A stretch of DNA of 64,000 nt. Origin: Lingula anatina (lineage: Eukaryota > Brachiopoda > Lingulata > Lingulida > Lingulidae). The stretch is from assembly GCF_001039355.2 (NCBI RefSeq), contig NW_019775542.1, positions 35,454-99,453 on the forward strand. The letters run 5' to 3'. Below are positions 44,737-55,831 of this stretch, one piece after another. Position 1 is the first letter of the stretch. Each line of letters begins with the position of its first letter. Made by a program: the position numbers and the translations under genes. The notes below the pieces were generated by a model. The model ran no database searches and was not told the DNA's origin. It was given only the letters and a program-made list of their open reading frames with translations.

Positions 44737-47179
44737 ATATTGCGGTTATTATTGAGAACGTTACGTTGGACATTGAACATGCAAAATGATATCAACTATC
44801 CAGGGCATATATCTCTTGACACCCCGTCATTTACTATTTGTCTGATTTATGTATCTATAGTATATGGACACGGGTTTATAGTTAGGAATAACTAACTTGA
44901 AAATATTGAAGACACGAATACATAGTTTTTGTATGAGTTCAAGTGGTTTTAAGGGAAGACCAAGATATTGTTTTAAAAAAACCTATTTTCTTTAATAAAA
45001 TACCTAATGTTCCACTTTATTTTTCACTTGAGCCACTTTCTTTAAAATCAAACATGATATCTTAGGGAAAATTATTACACATTTGTCATATTAAATTTTT
45101 ATTTCTATTTTAACAAATCTTTTTATATTTGCAACTTTGTGTTTTCCTAGAAAAGTTTTACCGTCCGTGAAGAAATTTGCCACCCCGTTTTTTTTTTCAT
45201 CCACGTGTTGTTCTATCGAATGTACGTTATCATAATGAACTGTAGACAAATGCATCATTTCATAAGACTGTTATTTAACTTTCTAAACCATCTATCGCAA
45301 TAGCACATCGTGTTCTTTGTCTGCCATTTATGTGACCAGAATCCTGTAATAACCTCCACCAAGTCGATCATATAAACGCACCTATTGTCTATTTATTCAC
45401 ACTTTTTAACAAAAAAGCCAACTGCGATAAACTTTGGGAAACTATGTCTATATTAAAAAGCTACTGGGAAAGAAAATTAAACAAAGATTGGTATTTGTAA
45501 ATAGTAATATTTTACAGGGGACTTTTCCGCGCTTATTACTTCATAAGAATAGTGATTGCTTCAGGTCTTTACTGGGATTCCCATCATGTTCTACCGAGCT
45601 TATACGTTTGTTGGTTCGTTTTTCTGGTTATATATTTTTTCCTGGCTGAAACAAAATGCGATTATTGTAGGCCTACCATTACGATTTCAGCAAACCTAAA
45701 TTGCCTTTTTGGATGGGGATCCATTGTGTCTTATTATATTACAAATGCTAAAATTAGGACCGAGGCTTCTATACGGAATGTTGATGAACTTATTATGTAA
45801 ATCAAGTGAGAGTTTTGGTGAGTGATGTTCAGCTAGGGGCTAAGACCAGGGTCAGCAGACGGCAGAGAAGAAAGAAGCCACATGTAACAATGCCACGATT
45901 AACACATGTAGGTCGAAAATGTGATATTTAAAACGTTGAAAAAATTAACTTATGTTATGACGTTTCATTTACTGTAAATAAATGTCGTTTGGTAGTATCG
46001 AGCGAATTTGTCCATAAGATGTTGAACTATTATCACACTACATTCGTAGAAACGCCGCGTGCTTTACTGCACACAAAACACACTGGCAGATTCAGGGGAC
46101 GCCCAACCTACGTGTCCTTCCCTTAGTATCGGTGGTACCCCTTCACCTTCCTAAAAACGGCTAGTATAACGAACGAAATCAGACAACCTTGTGAGTTTCC
46201 CATCCGGCGCAAATTACATATTACAGTAAAATTGTCCTCGTCTAGTGTTTTTTGTTTTCTGAGCAAAGTGAGATGAATTTTTTTTTATCATTGAACTCCC
46301 CTCCCTCTACAAAATTCTGTATTCGCCAGTTAATCCGTGTCATTATTATTATTTCCTTCTTTTTTCCTACGTTAACTAAATCCTCCTTTCAGACGTTGAG
46401 TTTTATTTTTTATTAATGAAACTCCTAACCTGAAAGATAAAAAATAAAGAAATGCACTGAATCTATACTAAGCGTCAAACCTCTATGTCGCTGGTATTAT
46501 ACTACACATGTGATTCCAAGGCGTAGCACAGAACTCTATTCACCCATGATGTGTATTGTAATTTGGTTATATATTTGGATAAGGAGGGGTCTCCATCAGT
46601 CCTCGAACCTGAATTATTTCCCTTTACAGATGTAATGTCAATGAAAAAAGTGCAAAACGAAAAAGATAAGCGATTGTTGTAAAATCATCAAAACATGATG
46701 TTCAGTAAAAGATTCTGCTTTCTTGATTGAATTTCCTCGAGCTGGACCACTCTGGAGACTACCCTGTTTTAAGAGTTTGTTTTTACTATCGCCGCTACAG
46801 ATTGCGGGTCTAATGACGCGCATTAAATAGATTGTATTGGTCACACGAGGAAATAACACTAGCATCGGTAGCCACTTTATTATATTCAAGCAGAAAGAAA
46901 TACGGAAATATTTCACCAATTCCATCGAGGGCTATGTGTTTCCTCATCATTAGGTAATCATTTGAATAATTCTTGCGTGCTTGTGTTTAGTTTTTTGTTT
47001 TCGTTCGCTTTTCATTATCATTACTGTATCGATGTGGTTTAGGTTGTTATGCCAACCGTGGGATAATTAGCTGTACTGGTAACTATTTGAGGTTTAGATA
47101 AAACTTAATTTTTTTACATAATATAAAATGTAGGCTTTTATTCGTATACAAACTGCATTTGTCATGCAATTTACTAAAG
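44737..47179. other. Intergenic after EGF gene A, no gene seen
   Basis: Contains the gene A 3'UTR (AATAAA at 44994-44999) and otherwise no open frame or splice structure that I can support. Several short frames (for example 45434-45649 and 46638-46925) look random in composition. Confidence 0.55.
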
Positions 47180-47187
47180 TATATAAA
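47180..47187 (+). promoter_or_regulatory. TATA box of the Tyr/Gly-rich secreted protein gene
   Basis: TATATAAA about 90 bp before the ATG at 47274, implying a start of transcription near 47210 and a short leader. Confidence 0.75.
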
Positions 47188-47273
47188 GGAACACGTTTGG
47201 GTAGGGACACCAGTTTTAAACCGTGACGTCTAACTTCAGAAGACTTATCAGTTGAGCAGGCACCGCTATCACT

Positions 47274-47579
47274 ATGATGAAGCTCATTATTATTGCCGTG
47301 TTGATTTCTGTGGCCCTTGCCGCACCATTCTACGGTCGTGGCGGGTTCAAGAGAAATAATCGCAGAGGCTATAATGTGGGCTACTATAGCAACGACTACA
47401 GGTACAACGATGGACGCCACGGAGGCAGCTATAATAGCCACGATGGTTACTATGGTAGCAACAACGATGGTTACTATGGAAACAACCAAGGCGATTATTA
47501 TGAAAACGACTATGATCGTGGCTACAACGCCGGGTACCAACGCTCTAGCGGATACCAGACGAACTACGGTTACTATTAA
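47274..47579 (+). CDS. Small secreted Tyr/Gly/Asn-rich protein, 101 aa
   Basis: Single coding exon. Signal peptide MMKLIIIAVLISVALA with a likely cut at ALA-AP, then a mature chain of about 85 residues in which roughly a quarter are Tyr and a fifth Gly, with many Asn, Asp and Arg and no Cys. Motifs such as DGYYGSNNDGYYGNN recur. A 3'UTR intron is likely (donor after 47600, acceptor before 47999), followed by AATAAA at 48135-48140. Gly/Tyr-rich secreted proteins of this kind occur in invertebrate extracellular matrices (shell, periostracum, byssus, cuticle), and some are antimicrobial. I do not recognise a specific family. A start at the second Met (47277) is equally possible. Confidence 0.8.
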   Translation: MMKLIIIAVLISVALAAPFYGRGGFKRNNRRGYNVGYYSNDYRYNDGRHGGSYNSHDGYYGSNNDGYYGNNQGDYYENDYDRGYNAGYQRSSGYQTNYGYY

Positions 47580-47909
47580 ACCTGACTTTTCATGAAAACT
47601 GTAAGTTACATCATTTTTATTGCAAGTTCCATTTCTTTCTTCATTTTTTGAAAGTTCAAGTTAACAAATGAGTTTCATTATCCAAGAGGAATCTCTAACG
47701 AATTAATATTTTTATTCACAGACATTCAAAGCAGGTTTTAAAAAAGCGTAGATAATTTAGTATACGTTGTCTCAAGTCTACTGCGGAAAAGGCAGGTGGA
47801 TAAGATGTAGTTGTCCTCTTTAATATATCTCCATCCCGGTGGTAACAAAGAATTTGATTTCTTATCTTAAAAAATCATGATTCAATCCGTGACTTAAGGG
47901 GTTAGATTT

Positions 47910-47910
<1 letters not shown>

Positions 47911-47963
<53 letters not shown>
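47911..47963. repeat. (CT)n microsatellite
   Basis: Uninterrupted CT run of about 26 units within the presumed 3'UTR intron of the Tyr/Gly-rich gene. It lies about 30 bp before the predicted acceptor and may serve as part of the polypyrimidine region. Confidence 0.95.
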
Positions 47964-47966
<3 letters not shown>

Positions 47967-48159
47967 GAGTAACCAAACTAAATTGTCTGTTCTTTCAGGT
48001 TGAAATACTCAGCTGCTTCAAGGTCTACTAGAAATGTGGTCCACCTCGTGAGTCAAGCCAAAAGATGTGAACCAATGCTACGAACTTTTCTCTCGCTGAT
48101 TTAAAAAACCAATCGAATATCTATTTTCACAAAAAATAAATAAATTCGAATTTTATTTA

Positions 48160-48427
48160 CACCAAAAACAATCTTGTTGTTTATCATTATTGTTTTAAAA
48201 AGGAACAAAATATGCGAAAATTAAATTATTGNCACATTTTACTTACATGGGTATTACCTGTTGAGCATAATTTTGCATCAGAATTGACAGTAGCCTATTT
48301 TGTTATTTCCTGCTTTTTCTCTGTACATTTGACAGCTTTGCTGCCTTGAGNAAAAAGTAAAATTTTACACAAAAGGAACATGAGGGGTTTCAAATAATTT
48401 AAAAAAAAAAAATAAAAAAAAAATTTC

Positions 48428-48474
<47 letters not shown>

Positions 48475-48600
48475 AAGAAAAGCTGAAGTAGATAATTAAT
48501 CACTCAACAATGAACAAATAATGAAGAAGTTTACCACAATCACAATGTTTCACTTCACCTTCACTTCACCTACTTGACGATCAAGTGCCTATGAGCACAT
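48160..48600. other. Low-complexity spacer with poly(A) tract and two single N bases
   Basis: Holds N at 48232 and 48351 and an A-run at about 48430-48472. No gene is seen. The A-tract after a transcription unit could mark a retroposed 3' end, but no target duplication was found. Confidence 0.5.
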
Positions 48601-48617
48601 TCAGACAACAGACTTAG

Positions 48618-48945
48618 GCCCCATTCAGATGATCCGAGTACTAACCGATCCGAGTACTAACTGATCCGCCGCCTAAATATGGCCGACCCCACTTAAAAAG
48701 CGATGCCGCTAATTCCATGATGGTCTCCCCGCCTCCACACACGCCGACCAGCAATTAAACCTCGGATCCGAGATTTAATTCGTTTAATGGCGCGTTTGAA
48801 GGCGGGGAGAGCAACGGGAATCAGCGACATCACTTTTGAAGTGGGGTCGGTCATAAGATTAGACACTGATTAGATTCCTCGCGGGGATTGCGCATATTTG
48901 ATCCACGCCGATCTGTTAGTCCGCTGTTCTGAATGCACTCTATGA
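48618..48945. mobile_element. Foldback (MITE-like) element with degenerate long arms
   Basis: The left part (from gccccattcagatgatccgag) and the reverse complement of the right part (ending ctgaatgcactc) share several blocks in the same order: cattcaga, ctaac.gatc, cgaccccacttnaaaag.gatg, gct.attcc and ctccccgcctnca. The locus is clearly more GC-rich than its surroundings. There is no ORF. The ends and any target duplication are not resolved. Confidence 0.65.
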
Positions 48946-49581
48946 AGAAACTCGAATTATTATTATTATTATTTTTTTTAAATTTATTTATTTTTTAAAG
49001 GCCTATTGAAAACATGATTAATGATGAAGAATGCGGACTCCTTTTACCTTTTACATCGTCTACGCCAATGTACGAGTAAGCCTGTACTGACTTGAATTTC
49101 ACCGAAACAATATTTTAGCATACGCCTGGAAAATGACAGATTTATTTTCAGCTGTAAACAATAAACTAAACTAATAAACCAATCATGACTGACTTTGAAA
49201 CATCTATGGTCTCATGTAATATCAACACATAGTCAGCAGGTGAACTTTTTTTAAGGGTTTTGGGAGCAAAATTTGAATAAGATTTCCCCAAATTACGGGA
49301 GTACATACTTCCATGATGTTTGTGTTACCCCAAACAATCAAGGCTGCGTGTCGCTGTATTTGGCAAGAATCTTGACGGGCAGAGATAACTTGACAAAGAT
49401 GTCGTGAAAACTTGCAAAATGTTATCAATTTGACAGAGTAGTCTTATCTTCTTTAGGTTGACAGTTTGTGCTGTCCCAAATAAAAAAAAAGTAATAATAA
49501 ATGTGTTCCAAGCGAAAAATAAAAGTGCAATTATCCTATTGTTCGGAGCGGGAAAAGTCAGTTACAAGCTCCATATAATGC

Positions 49582-50151
49582 CCCTATTTCACACAGACCA
49601 CGAATCCCACGAATCGCCAAGAATTGACAAATTTCAGGATTCGTGGTTGAATCGTAATCAGTTCGTGAAGTTTTTAACATATTCGTATATATTCGTAGTC
49701 AGATCTTGCACTACTTGACCAACAGGAATTAGTGGCAAAAACTTTGATACCCCTATTTCACACAGACCACGAATCGCCAGGAATTGAAATTTCAGGATTC
49801 GTGGTTGAATAGTAATCAGTTCGTGAAGTTCTCAACGGATTCGTATATAATCGTAGTCAGTTCTTGCAATTCTTGATCAATCGGGAATTCGTGGCAAAAA
49901 TTTTGAGCTGTTCAAAATTTTGGCCACGAACTCCCGATTCCAAAAAATCGTAGTGAATTTTTGGACAATATTCGTGCGATTCCAGCCGAATCCCACGAAT
50001 ATTCGTAACACTATCGCACCTGCATTGTAACTGAATCGTAGAGCGTGTCGATTTAGACCAGAAAATTGGCAAAATCTCACGAATCCTCACGAATCCTGAA
50101 ATTTGTCAATTCCTGGCGATTCGTGGGATTCGTGGTCTGTGTGAAATAGGG
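49582..50151. mobile_element. 570-bp foldback element, ends ccctatttcacacagacc
   Basis: The first 65 or so bases and the last 65 are near-perfect inverted repeats beginning ccctatttcacacagaccac. The left arm is partly duplicated in direct orientation at 49749-49910. An inner inverted pair (aattcgtggcaaaaattttga near 49890 against the 49910-49940 segment) forms a central hairpin. The motif cacgaat/attcgtg recurs throughout. It is non-coding and non-autonomous, with no clear target duplication. It lies about 150 bp upstream of the EGF gene B TATA box. Confidence 0.8.
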
Positions 50152-50294
50152 TCATAAAACGCTCCAGGCCTGATCACGTGTCTTCTGTAAACGTGACAAG
50201 AACTTAAAAATACGCGCCACTTCTTCCATGAACTTGATTGGATGATTAGGCCGTGATTTGCCTGTGATTGGACCGTTGTCCAGTGCTTGGATAA

Positions 50295-50301
50295 TATAAA
50301 T
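50295..50301 (+). promoter_or_regulatory. TATA box of EGF gene B
   Basis: TATAAAT with ATTGG motifs upstream (near 50236 and 50266). A non-coding first exon ends at 50404 (aaag|gtaaat) and the intron runs to 50557, directly before the ATG. Confidence 0.7.
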
Positions 50302-50557
50302 GCTCTCACTTGACAGTCCGCGAACGACGACCAGTAGTCCAAAAGCGTTCCGTGAAACTGTGAGGCGGATACCATTCAATTTTGAAAGAACGGACTGACT
50401 AAAGGTAAATTTCTTTCTCTCTTTTTACACCGAAAAAAAACTAACATAAAAAGAAAACATTTTTGTCATCAAGCGGCTGATGAGGATAGCTGCATAAAGG
50501 TATCTTTGGACTGAGAAAGGTGCGTTACGACATTTTCTTACAATTATATAATTTCAG

Positions 50558-53500
50558 ATGCAACTAGAATCTATCCTGTGGCTCCTGCTTACGTTGATTG
50601 TAACGGCGCTGAATTCGAATGAAGGTAGGTTTATATATGTTTATATTTGTTCAGTAATATATCTTGGGTAAATAGGAAAATTGAATTTTTTTAAAGGTAC
50701 ATACGAACCGAGCATCGATGGAGCGTGGATTCCCAGTAACACATGTAAACCACTTCTCCTAGATGACTCAAATAAATTCGACATGCCAAGGGATAAACTG
50801 AATAGATCACTCGATCAGCCATAAAAGACCTTTAGACTGCTCCTTTCTTTAAATTTTTGGTTGTAAATTTAACCTACTTTCGTGACCTACTTTCCTGCCC
50901 CATTGACATACAGCTTAGAATGCCAGTAGAAAAATCCGTTCAAACATCATTTTCGGGTAAAATTAAACAATGCCTTTTGGTAATTCTCTTAGTTATACTA
51001 CTTGAAACTATATGCTGGCATTTGGTTGGTTTTTGTGACAAAAATTGACTTTGTATGCATCTTTAATGGATTCAAGTAGTAGAATTATGGATATGACTTG
51101 AGAAAAGAATGGCAGCAGAGAACGATTAGTTTTAATATAATTATTGAACATTTACCTCAAAACAGTGGCTTGTGTATGCAAGTGATCTACATACTATGCG
51201 TTGCATTCGATAGTCAAAATAACAACGTTCGTTTCTAACCAGTTAACTGGAGGTTTTGACTGATCTTTTCAGATGATAATATAATCGTCGTGCAATGTAT
51301 TCACTGACATAGTTTTTTTTTTCAGCATCGAGATTGAAGAAAACAAAGCATCTTCGGAGTCCTACCCCTCCCCCTAGCCCTCACGGACGCTCACATCCTC
51401 GTCTCAGCCCTCGTGGACACCCACGTACTCGTCCCAGCCCCCACGGGCACCCACGTACTCGTCCCAGCCCCCACGGGCACCCACGTACTCGTCCCAGCCC
51501 CCATCACCACCATGGCGGATCTGACAGAAATGAAACATTTGAACATATGCATGGCTTGCTTCTTAATATGGCAAGAGGTATGTTATTCAAAACGTTTTAT
51601 TCTAATGATCATTTGATTGGTCTGTAATTTTAGCATGGACATAATGTGAGATCTCTCATTATGTCCATGATTTTAGTTAATCTGTAGATATTTCGATGTG
51701 CTGTATGATGTGTGTTTGCGAACTTGTCTCCATTAATGCATTCTGAAATATAACTGAAATTTGGCGCAAGTCATATCTTTTCTTTAGAGTTTTGGACCAA
51801 CAATACAGACAGTTGTTACTGCAATGAGAACCCCTGTGTATTTAACAATGGCGGTTGCGAAGACTTGTGTGTAAATACGTACGCCGGCCATTACTGTGCG
51901 TGTAGTCTGGGCTATCAACTGGTGGCCGGGGAAAACGACACAACTTCCTGTAGTAAGTGTGATTTGCACTTATTTAGTATTTTTAGTTATATATTCTACA
52001 ATAATAATCTAATAATAACCACTCACCCCACGAATATCAAGAGAATTACCAGAGACATGTATTTTGTTAATTAGTGATCATACATTTACCTCACCTCAAT
52101 TGTTCAACCTGTATTTGTAATTTTGTCACCCGTAAATACCGTTCTTTGTTTCTTCAGAATATGAAATCACGTGTGTGGCGCTCAACGAATACAATCAGTT
52201 GCTGTGTATCTGTGAAGATCCCAATGGCAGATACCCAGTGAATGGAACAAGGTGTCAAGGTACGCTAATCATAGAGTCAAAGGCTTTAATCAAATTCTGC
52301 AATCAAACGCTGGTTTTGAATTTTTAGCACTGTGGACTTAAGTAAGTAGTTAATTGTTCGATAGTCATCGGTTTACTTCAGATAAATGACCATGTACAAC
52401 AATAATCCCGTAATGTCTTTTATCACGGAACCCTTTTCATCATACCTTTCAGTGCAAAGTTTTTTTTATTATTATTTTTTTATTTTATTTTTTTATTTCT
52501 ACGTGTAAAGAAAATACCTTCGTTTTGGCCATTATTCTGATTAGATTATATCAACTGCATGATATATGCTGCATTCCTTTATAAAGGATCATGAGGTTGT
52601 AATGAAAGCGAATGTGATGGTTACCTACTGTGCTTTGTTATTAGGGCACAATAAAAAGTTTTAAGCCACAATCCGCCGTCAAAATGCAGTTTTTTTATTC
52701 AATCTGCCCCCCCCCCCCCCAAAAAAAAAAATTAATAAATCTTTTCTGAAAAAATGTAAACAAATTATCCATTTGCTCTATATCCTGCCGTCTGGTTTAT
52801 TCCAATATGTTCAGATATCGCTTTTATTTCACTTTTCTGTATTCTAGACAAGGATGAGTGTATCATGGAGAGTCCGTGTCAAGACCAGTGTACTAATACC
52901 ATTGGTAGCTTCTTCTGTGGTTGTTCGGATGGATATCGTCTCTCAAATGATTCCAAGACATGCATTGGTAAGTGAGACATCGAGCAATAAAATGAATTTA
53001 TCCATACAGTTATCTGTAGTTATAGGCCTACTTAGCTCTTTTTTGTTTTTACATTTTAGGGTAGATTTATATTAAAATTGAAGCAAGTTTCTCATTAGAC
53101 TTAAAATTGTATGTAAAGAGGGTAACAAAATGATTTTATTCGTACTGTTATTAATTTAGTTCTGCAGCATTTCAACATTTCAAAGAGATTTAAATTCGGA
53201 GTGAAGAACGTTTCTTCTTGAAAGCTTTTGATCTTACGTTCCGTCCCCTCCATTTTGATTTCATGTATGAGGTTACTTTTTTCTCTTCGCAGATATAAAC
53301 GAGTGTCTGTTGCCGGGAAGTTGTTCACCCATTTGTATCAACACCCCAGGTTCTTTTTTCTGCCTGGGCATCGGTGGAAATTTACAGAACGGTCGCAAGA
53401 AGCGAGCGGCGGGCATTGAAAGTGGCGACATCTATGGTGACTTTCTTGGAGAGCAACAGGGATCCATGGAAATCCAACTTCAACAGCTTCGAATCCAACT

Positions 53501-53729
53501 GCAAGAAAACATGAAAGCTGAACAGAAAAAGAACAGAGAAGAACATTTTTGGCAGTCCGTGGCGTACTTTCTTGTCGTTGATATTGCAGTTCTTATGGTA
53601 CTGATCCTTTTTTGTAGACTAAACAGGCTTGAAAAAGAACTCCAGAGATCGAACTTAGGAACGGAAAGTTTTGAACACAGTAGTGACGTTGTTACATTTG
53701 CCAATTTGTCATTAAAAAATAAGCTTTGA
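50558..53729 (+). CDS. EGF gene B: His/Arg-repeat, EGF, furin-site, single-pass membrane protein, 380 aa
   Basis: Intact paralog of gene A. Coding exons: 50558-50624, 51326-51577, 51788-51952, 52158-52259, 52848-52967, 53293-53729; sum 1143 nt, phase-1 introns throughout. Signal peptide, then a shorter repeat with fewer units and more Arg (HPRTRPSPHG), a His4 run, NET, an EGF, a four-Cys module, a calcium-type EGF and half an EGF. The furin-type RKKRAAG site, a Gln/Leu-rich stretch, a transmembrane helix (YFLVVDIAVLMVLILFC) and a short tail follow. One base before the exon 3 donor is A instead of G, which changes the junction codon from Glu to Lys. The helix contains an Asp, unlike A. Dispersed repeat copy 2 sits in intron 1. 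AATAAA at 54157-54162. Function unknown. Confidence 0.85.
50692..51063 (+). repeat. Dispersed interspersed repeat, copy 2
   Basis: Homologous to 7052-7449 in the same orientation and located in the first coding intron of EGF gene B. It is absent from the equivalent introns of A and C, so it inserted after the duplications or was lost in the others. Confidence 0.8.
51634..51669. repeat. 36-bp near-perfect palindrome in EGF gene B intron 2
   Basis: catggacataatg and its reverse complement flank a core that is itself palindromic (gagatctc). Only one base pair mismatches. It is non-coding, with no equivalent in A or C. Confidence 0.85.
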
Positions 53730-54616
53730 GGTTATACAGCCTGCTAGTTCGGCTGTGGTAAGCTTTGGGAACGATTTTTGAACTTTTTCATTTAATAAGT
53801 ATAAAGAAGAACCTTTTTCCTTTTTTTAAACATTTTTTGTCTTACATTTTTTCTGTGTAGGTTTTTATCTCTCTTCATTTTTTGAGGTCCGTAAAACGAA
53901 AAATTGGCTGTATTGAAATTGAGGATTTGTTTTAAAAGAATAATCCGTGCGTTATACGTTTTCCACCATTGTATTGCTTTTGTATTAGCGTGCTGATTAT
54001 TAGGGCACGCTTTTAGTATTATTAATGCACTGCTTCTGATTATCATTCATTATAATATCCGACCATTTTCATCATCTACACATTACATGTTTTTCCTCTC
54101 GGCATGGCATGGTTCATCACATTTTATGAACACGCCTTGCCTATGATGCACGTTTTAATAAACATTTTAACTGATGCATTAATTTTTTTATTTTATTTTG
54201 AAAAGTAAGATCATCGACAGAATCGACTTCACAGTGAATAGCCGAATATCAATATCAATATAAGTAAAAGAGGCATGCGGCCTTTGTGACACGAAACGTA
54301 TTCTTAGTTTTAACAGCCGAAACTGGCTGTAAACTTTCTTAAAACGGACTCTTTTGCTTTATCATGTGGACATGTACCGGCTAACTAAGCTGCTCATCAG
54401 ACCTCTGTTTCTAGAAAACAACGCATCTTTTATAAATTCATTATTGTTGATTATAAAGATTGCAAACAGCTGCTGAACAAGACATTCAATTTGATAGTAT
54501 CGACATTGTCAAAGTGAGGAAACAGCGTTTATAATGCGATTAAAATCTTTCTGATAAATATCGACGAAAAAAACCAACAAACAAAAAAATAAATAAAATA
54601 AAATCTAAATAATAGA

Positions 54617-54647
<31 letters not shown>

Positions 54648-55373
54648 ATGAATAAGGGCAAGGACAAAGATTGAAATTTTATTTTAAGTATTTATGTACA
54701 CTATCATTAATCACATACTTATCAATTGGTTTCTTTTAACATAATATACACAGTTTTCTTAAAATAGTTTCGGAAAGGACTGCGTTTTATCTACTCCCAA
54801 AGAGGCGCAGCGCAGATAAAGGGCACGCTATGCTCGAGGCCAGCGGAATGATGAAATTAATTCCATGAAAAAATTCTTGCTGGAAAGCAGAGAAAAATTG
54901 TATAGAATGAGCAATAGACATATCTGTGAATGTATAGTGAAAATTAACCAACTTTTATCAAAGTTTTAGTGCACTATTCTCCTATGATATTTCATAAACA
55001 GTGACGGATTTAGAGTGGGTGGGTCCTGGCCCCCTTCAGTTTCTGGAAAAAAATCACACCAATATCTCCTCTTGAAATTAGAATTTTGAAGAGCTGAATC
55101 ATAGTCCTAAGCTGCACCAAATGGCACCGTTTGCCCTCCAAAACACTGAACCCCACACCAAGGGTGCAATGGTCTTTATATGTAGGCCCTAATATCAATG
55201 TTGAAGGAAGCAGATAGAGTGATAGAGGATGCCCAGAAGTCAATCCTTTAATTATATTTTCCTCACCGATCAGTGATGCAACCAAGGACTGTAACTTAGG
55301 ACAGAAACTTATCTCCCCGCTGGCTCCAGTGTAATTTACTGTAATCAATTTATCATGTGACATCCTTTTGTGT
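53730..55373. other. Intergenic between EGF gene B and pseudogene C
   Basis: Gene B 3'UTR to about 54180, an (AAAT)n microsatellite at about 54608-54652, then AT-rich DNA with no supported gene. The 354-nt minus frame at 55010-55363 has no recognisable motif. Its edge at about 55001 (cagtgacggattt) resembles the ends of some DNA transposons, but no partner end was found. Confidence 0.5.
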
Positions 55374-55380
55374 TATAAAT
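55374..55380 (+). promoter_or_regulatory. TATA box of EGF pseudogene C
   Basis: TATAAAT, followed by a non-coding exon ending at 55516 (caaag|gtaatg) and an acceptor directly before the ATG at 55832. The promoter layout matches A and B, so C may still be transcribed. Confidence 0.6.
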
Positions 55381-55831
55381 ACCTACGCCTATTTAAAATT
55401 TGGAGGTCACTTTGCTCCACCTGACTCACCTGACGGAAACTCAAACGGAACTCCTACGTCTTTTCCTTGAGCAAGTTACGGACGCGACTCATAGGATTAG
55501 CCAGTGGCCATCAAAGGTAATGTGGCTTTATGAATCAAATTAACGTTATCCAATGTTCAACAGAAAAATACACATTGTCATGTTCTCTAAGCAAATTAGT
55601 CTAGACAAATTTGTAATAAACCTATGTTCCATTTGGAATAATAAAATCAACACTGCCGAAAAAATGCAAATATTACTTATCCAAGCAATTTTTAGAATCT
55701 TGCAAAAGTGTGCATGATAGCGTGAGAATTTACGATTCACTTAATGTTTATTATCATTCCCGTTTTGGAAGGTCGAACAGAGATATAAGCAAAGCAACCA
55801 TTACGTTTATGTTTAATGTTCATAATTCCAG

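Noticed and set aside
54999..55060. Possible DNA transposon end (cagtgacggattt)
   Set aside because: No matching inverted end or target duplication could be found in the window.
55010..55363. 117-residue minus-strand frame
   Set aside because: No domain, signal or splice context. The sequence looks like non-coding repeat DNA.
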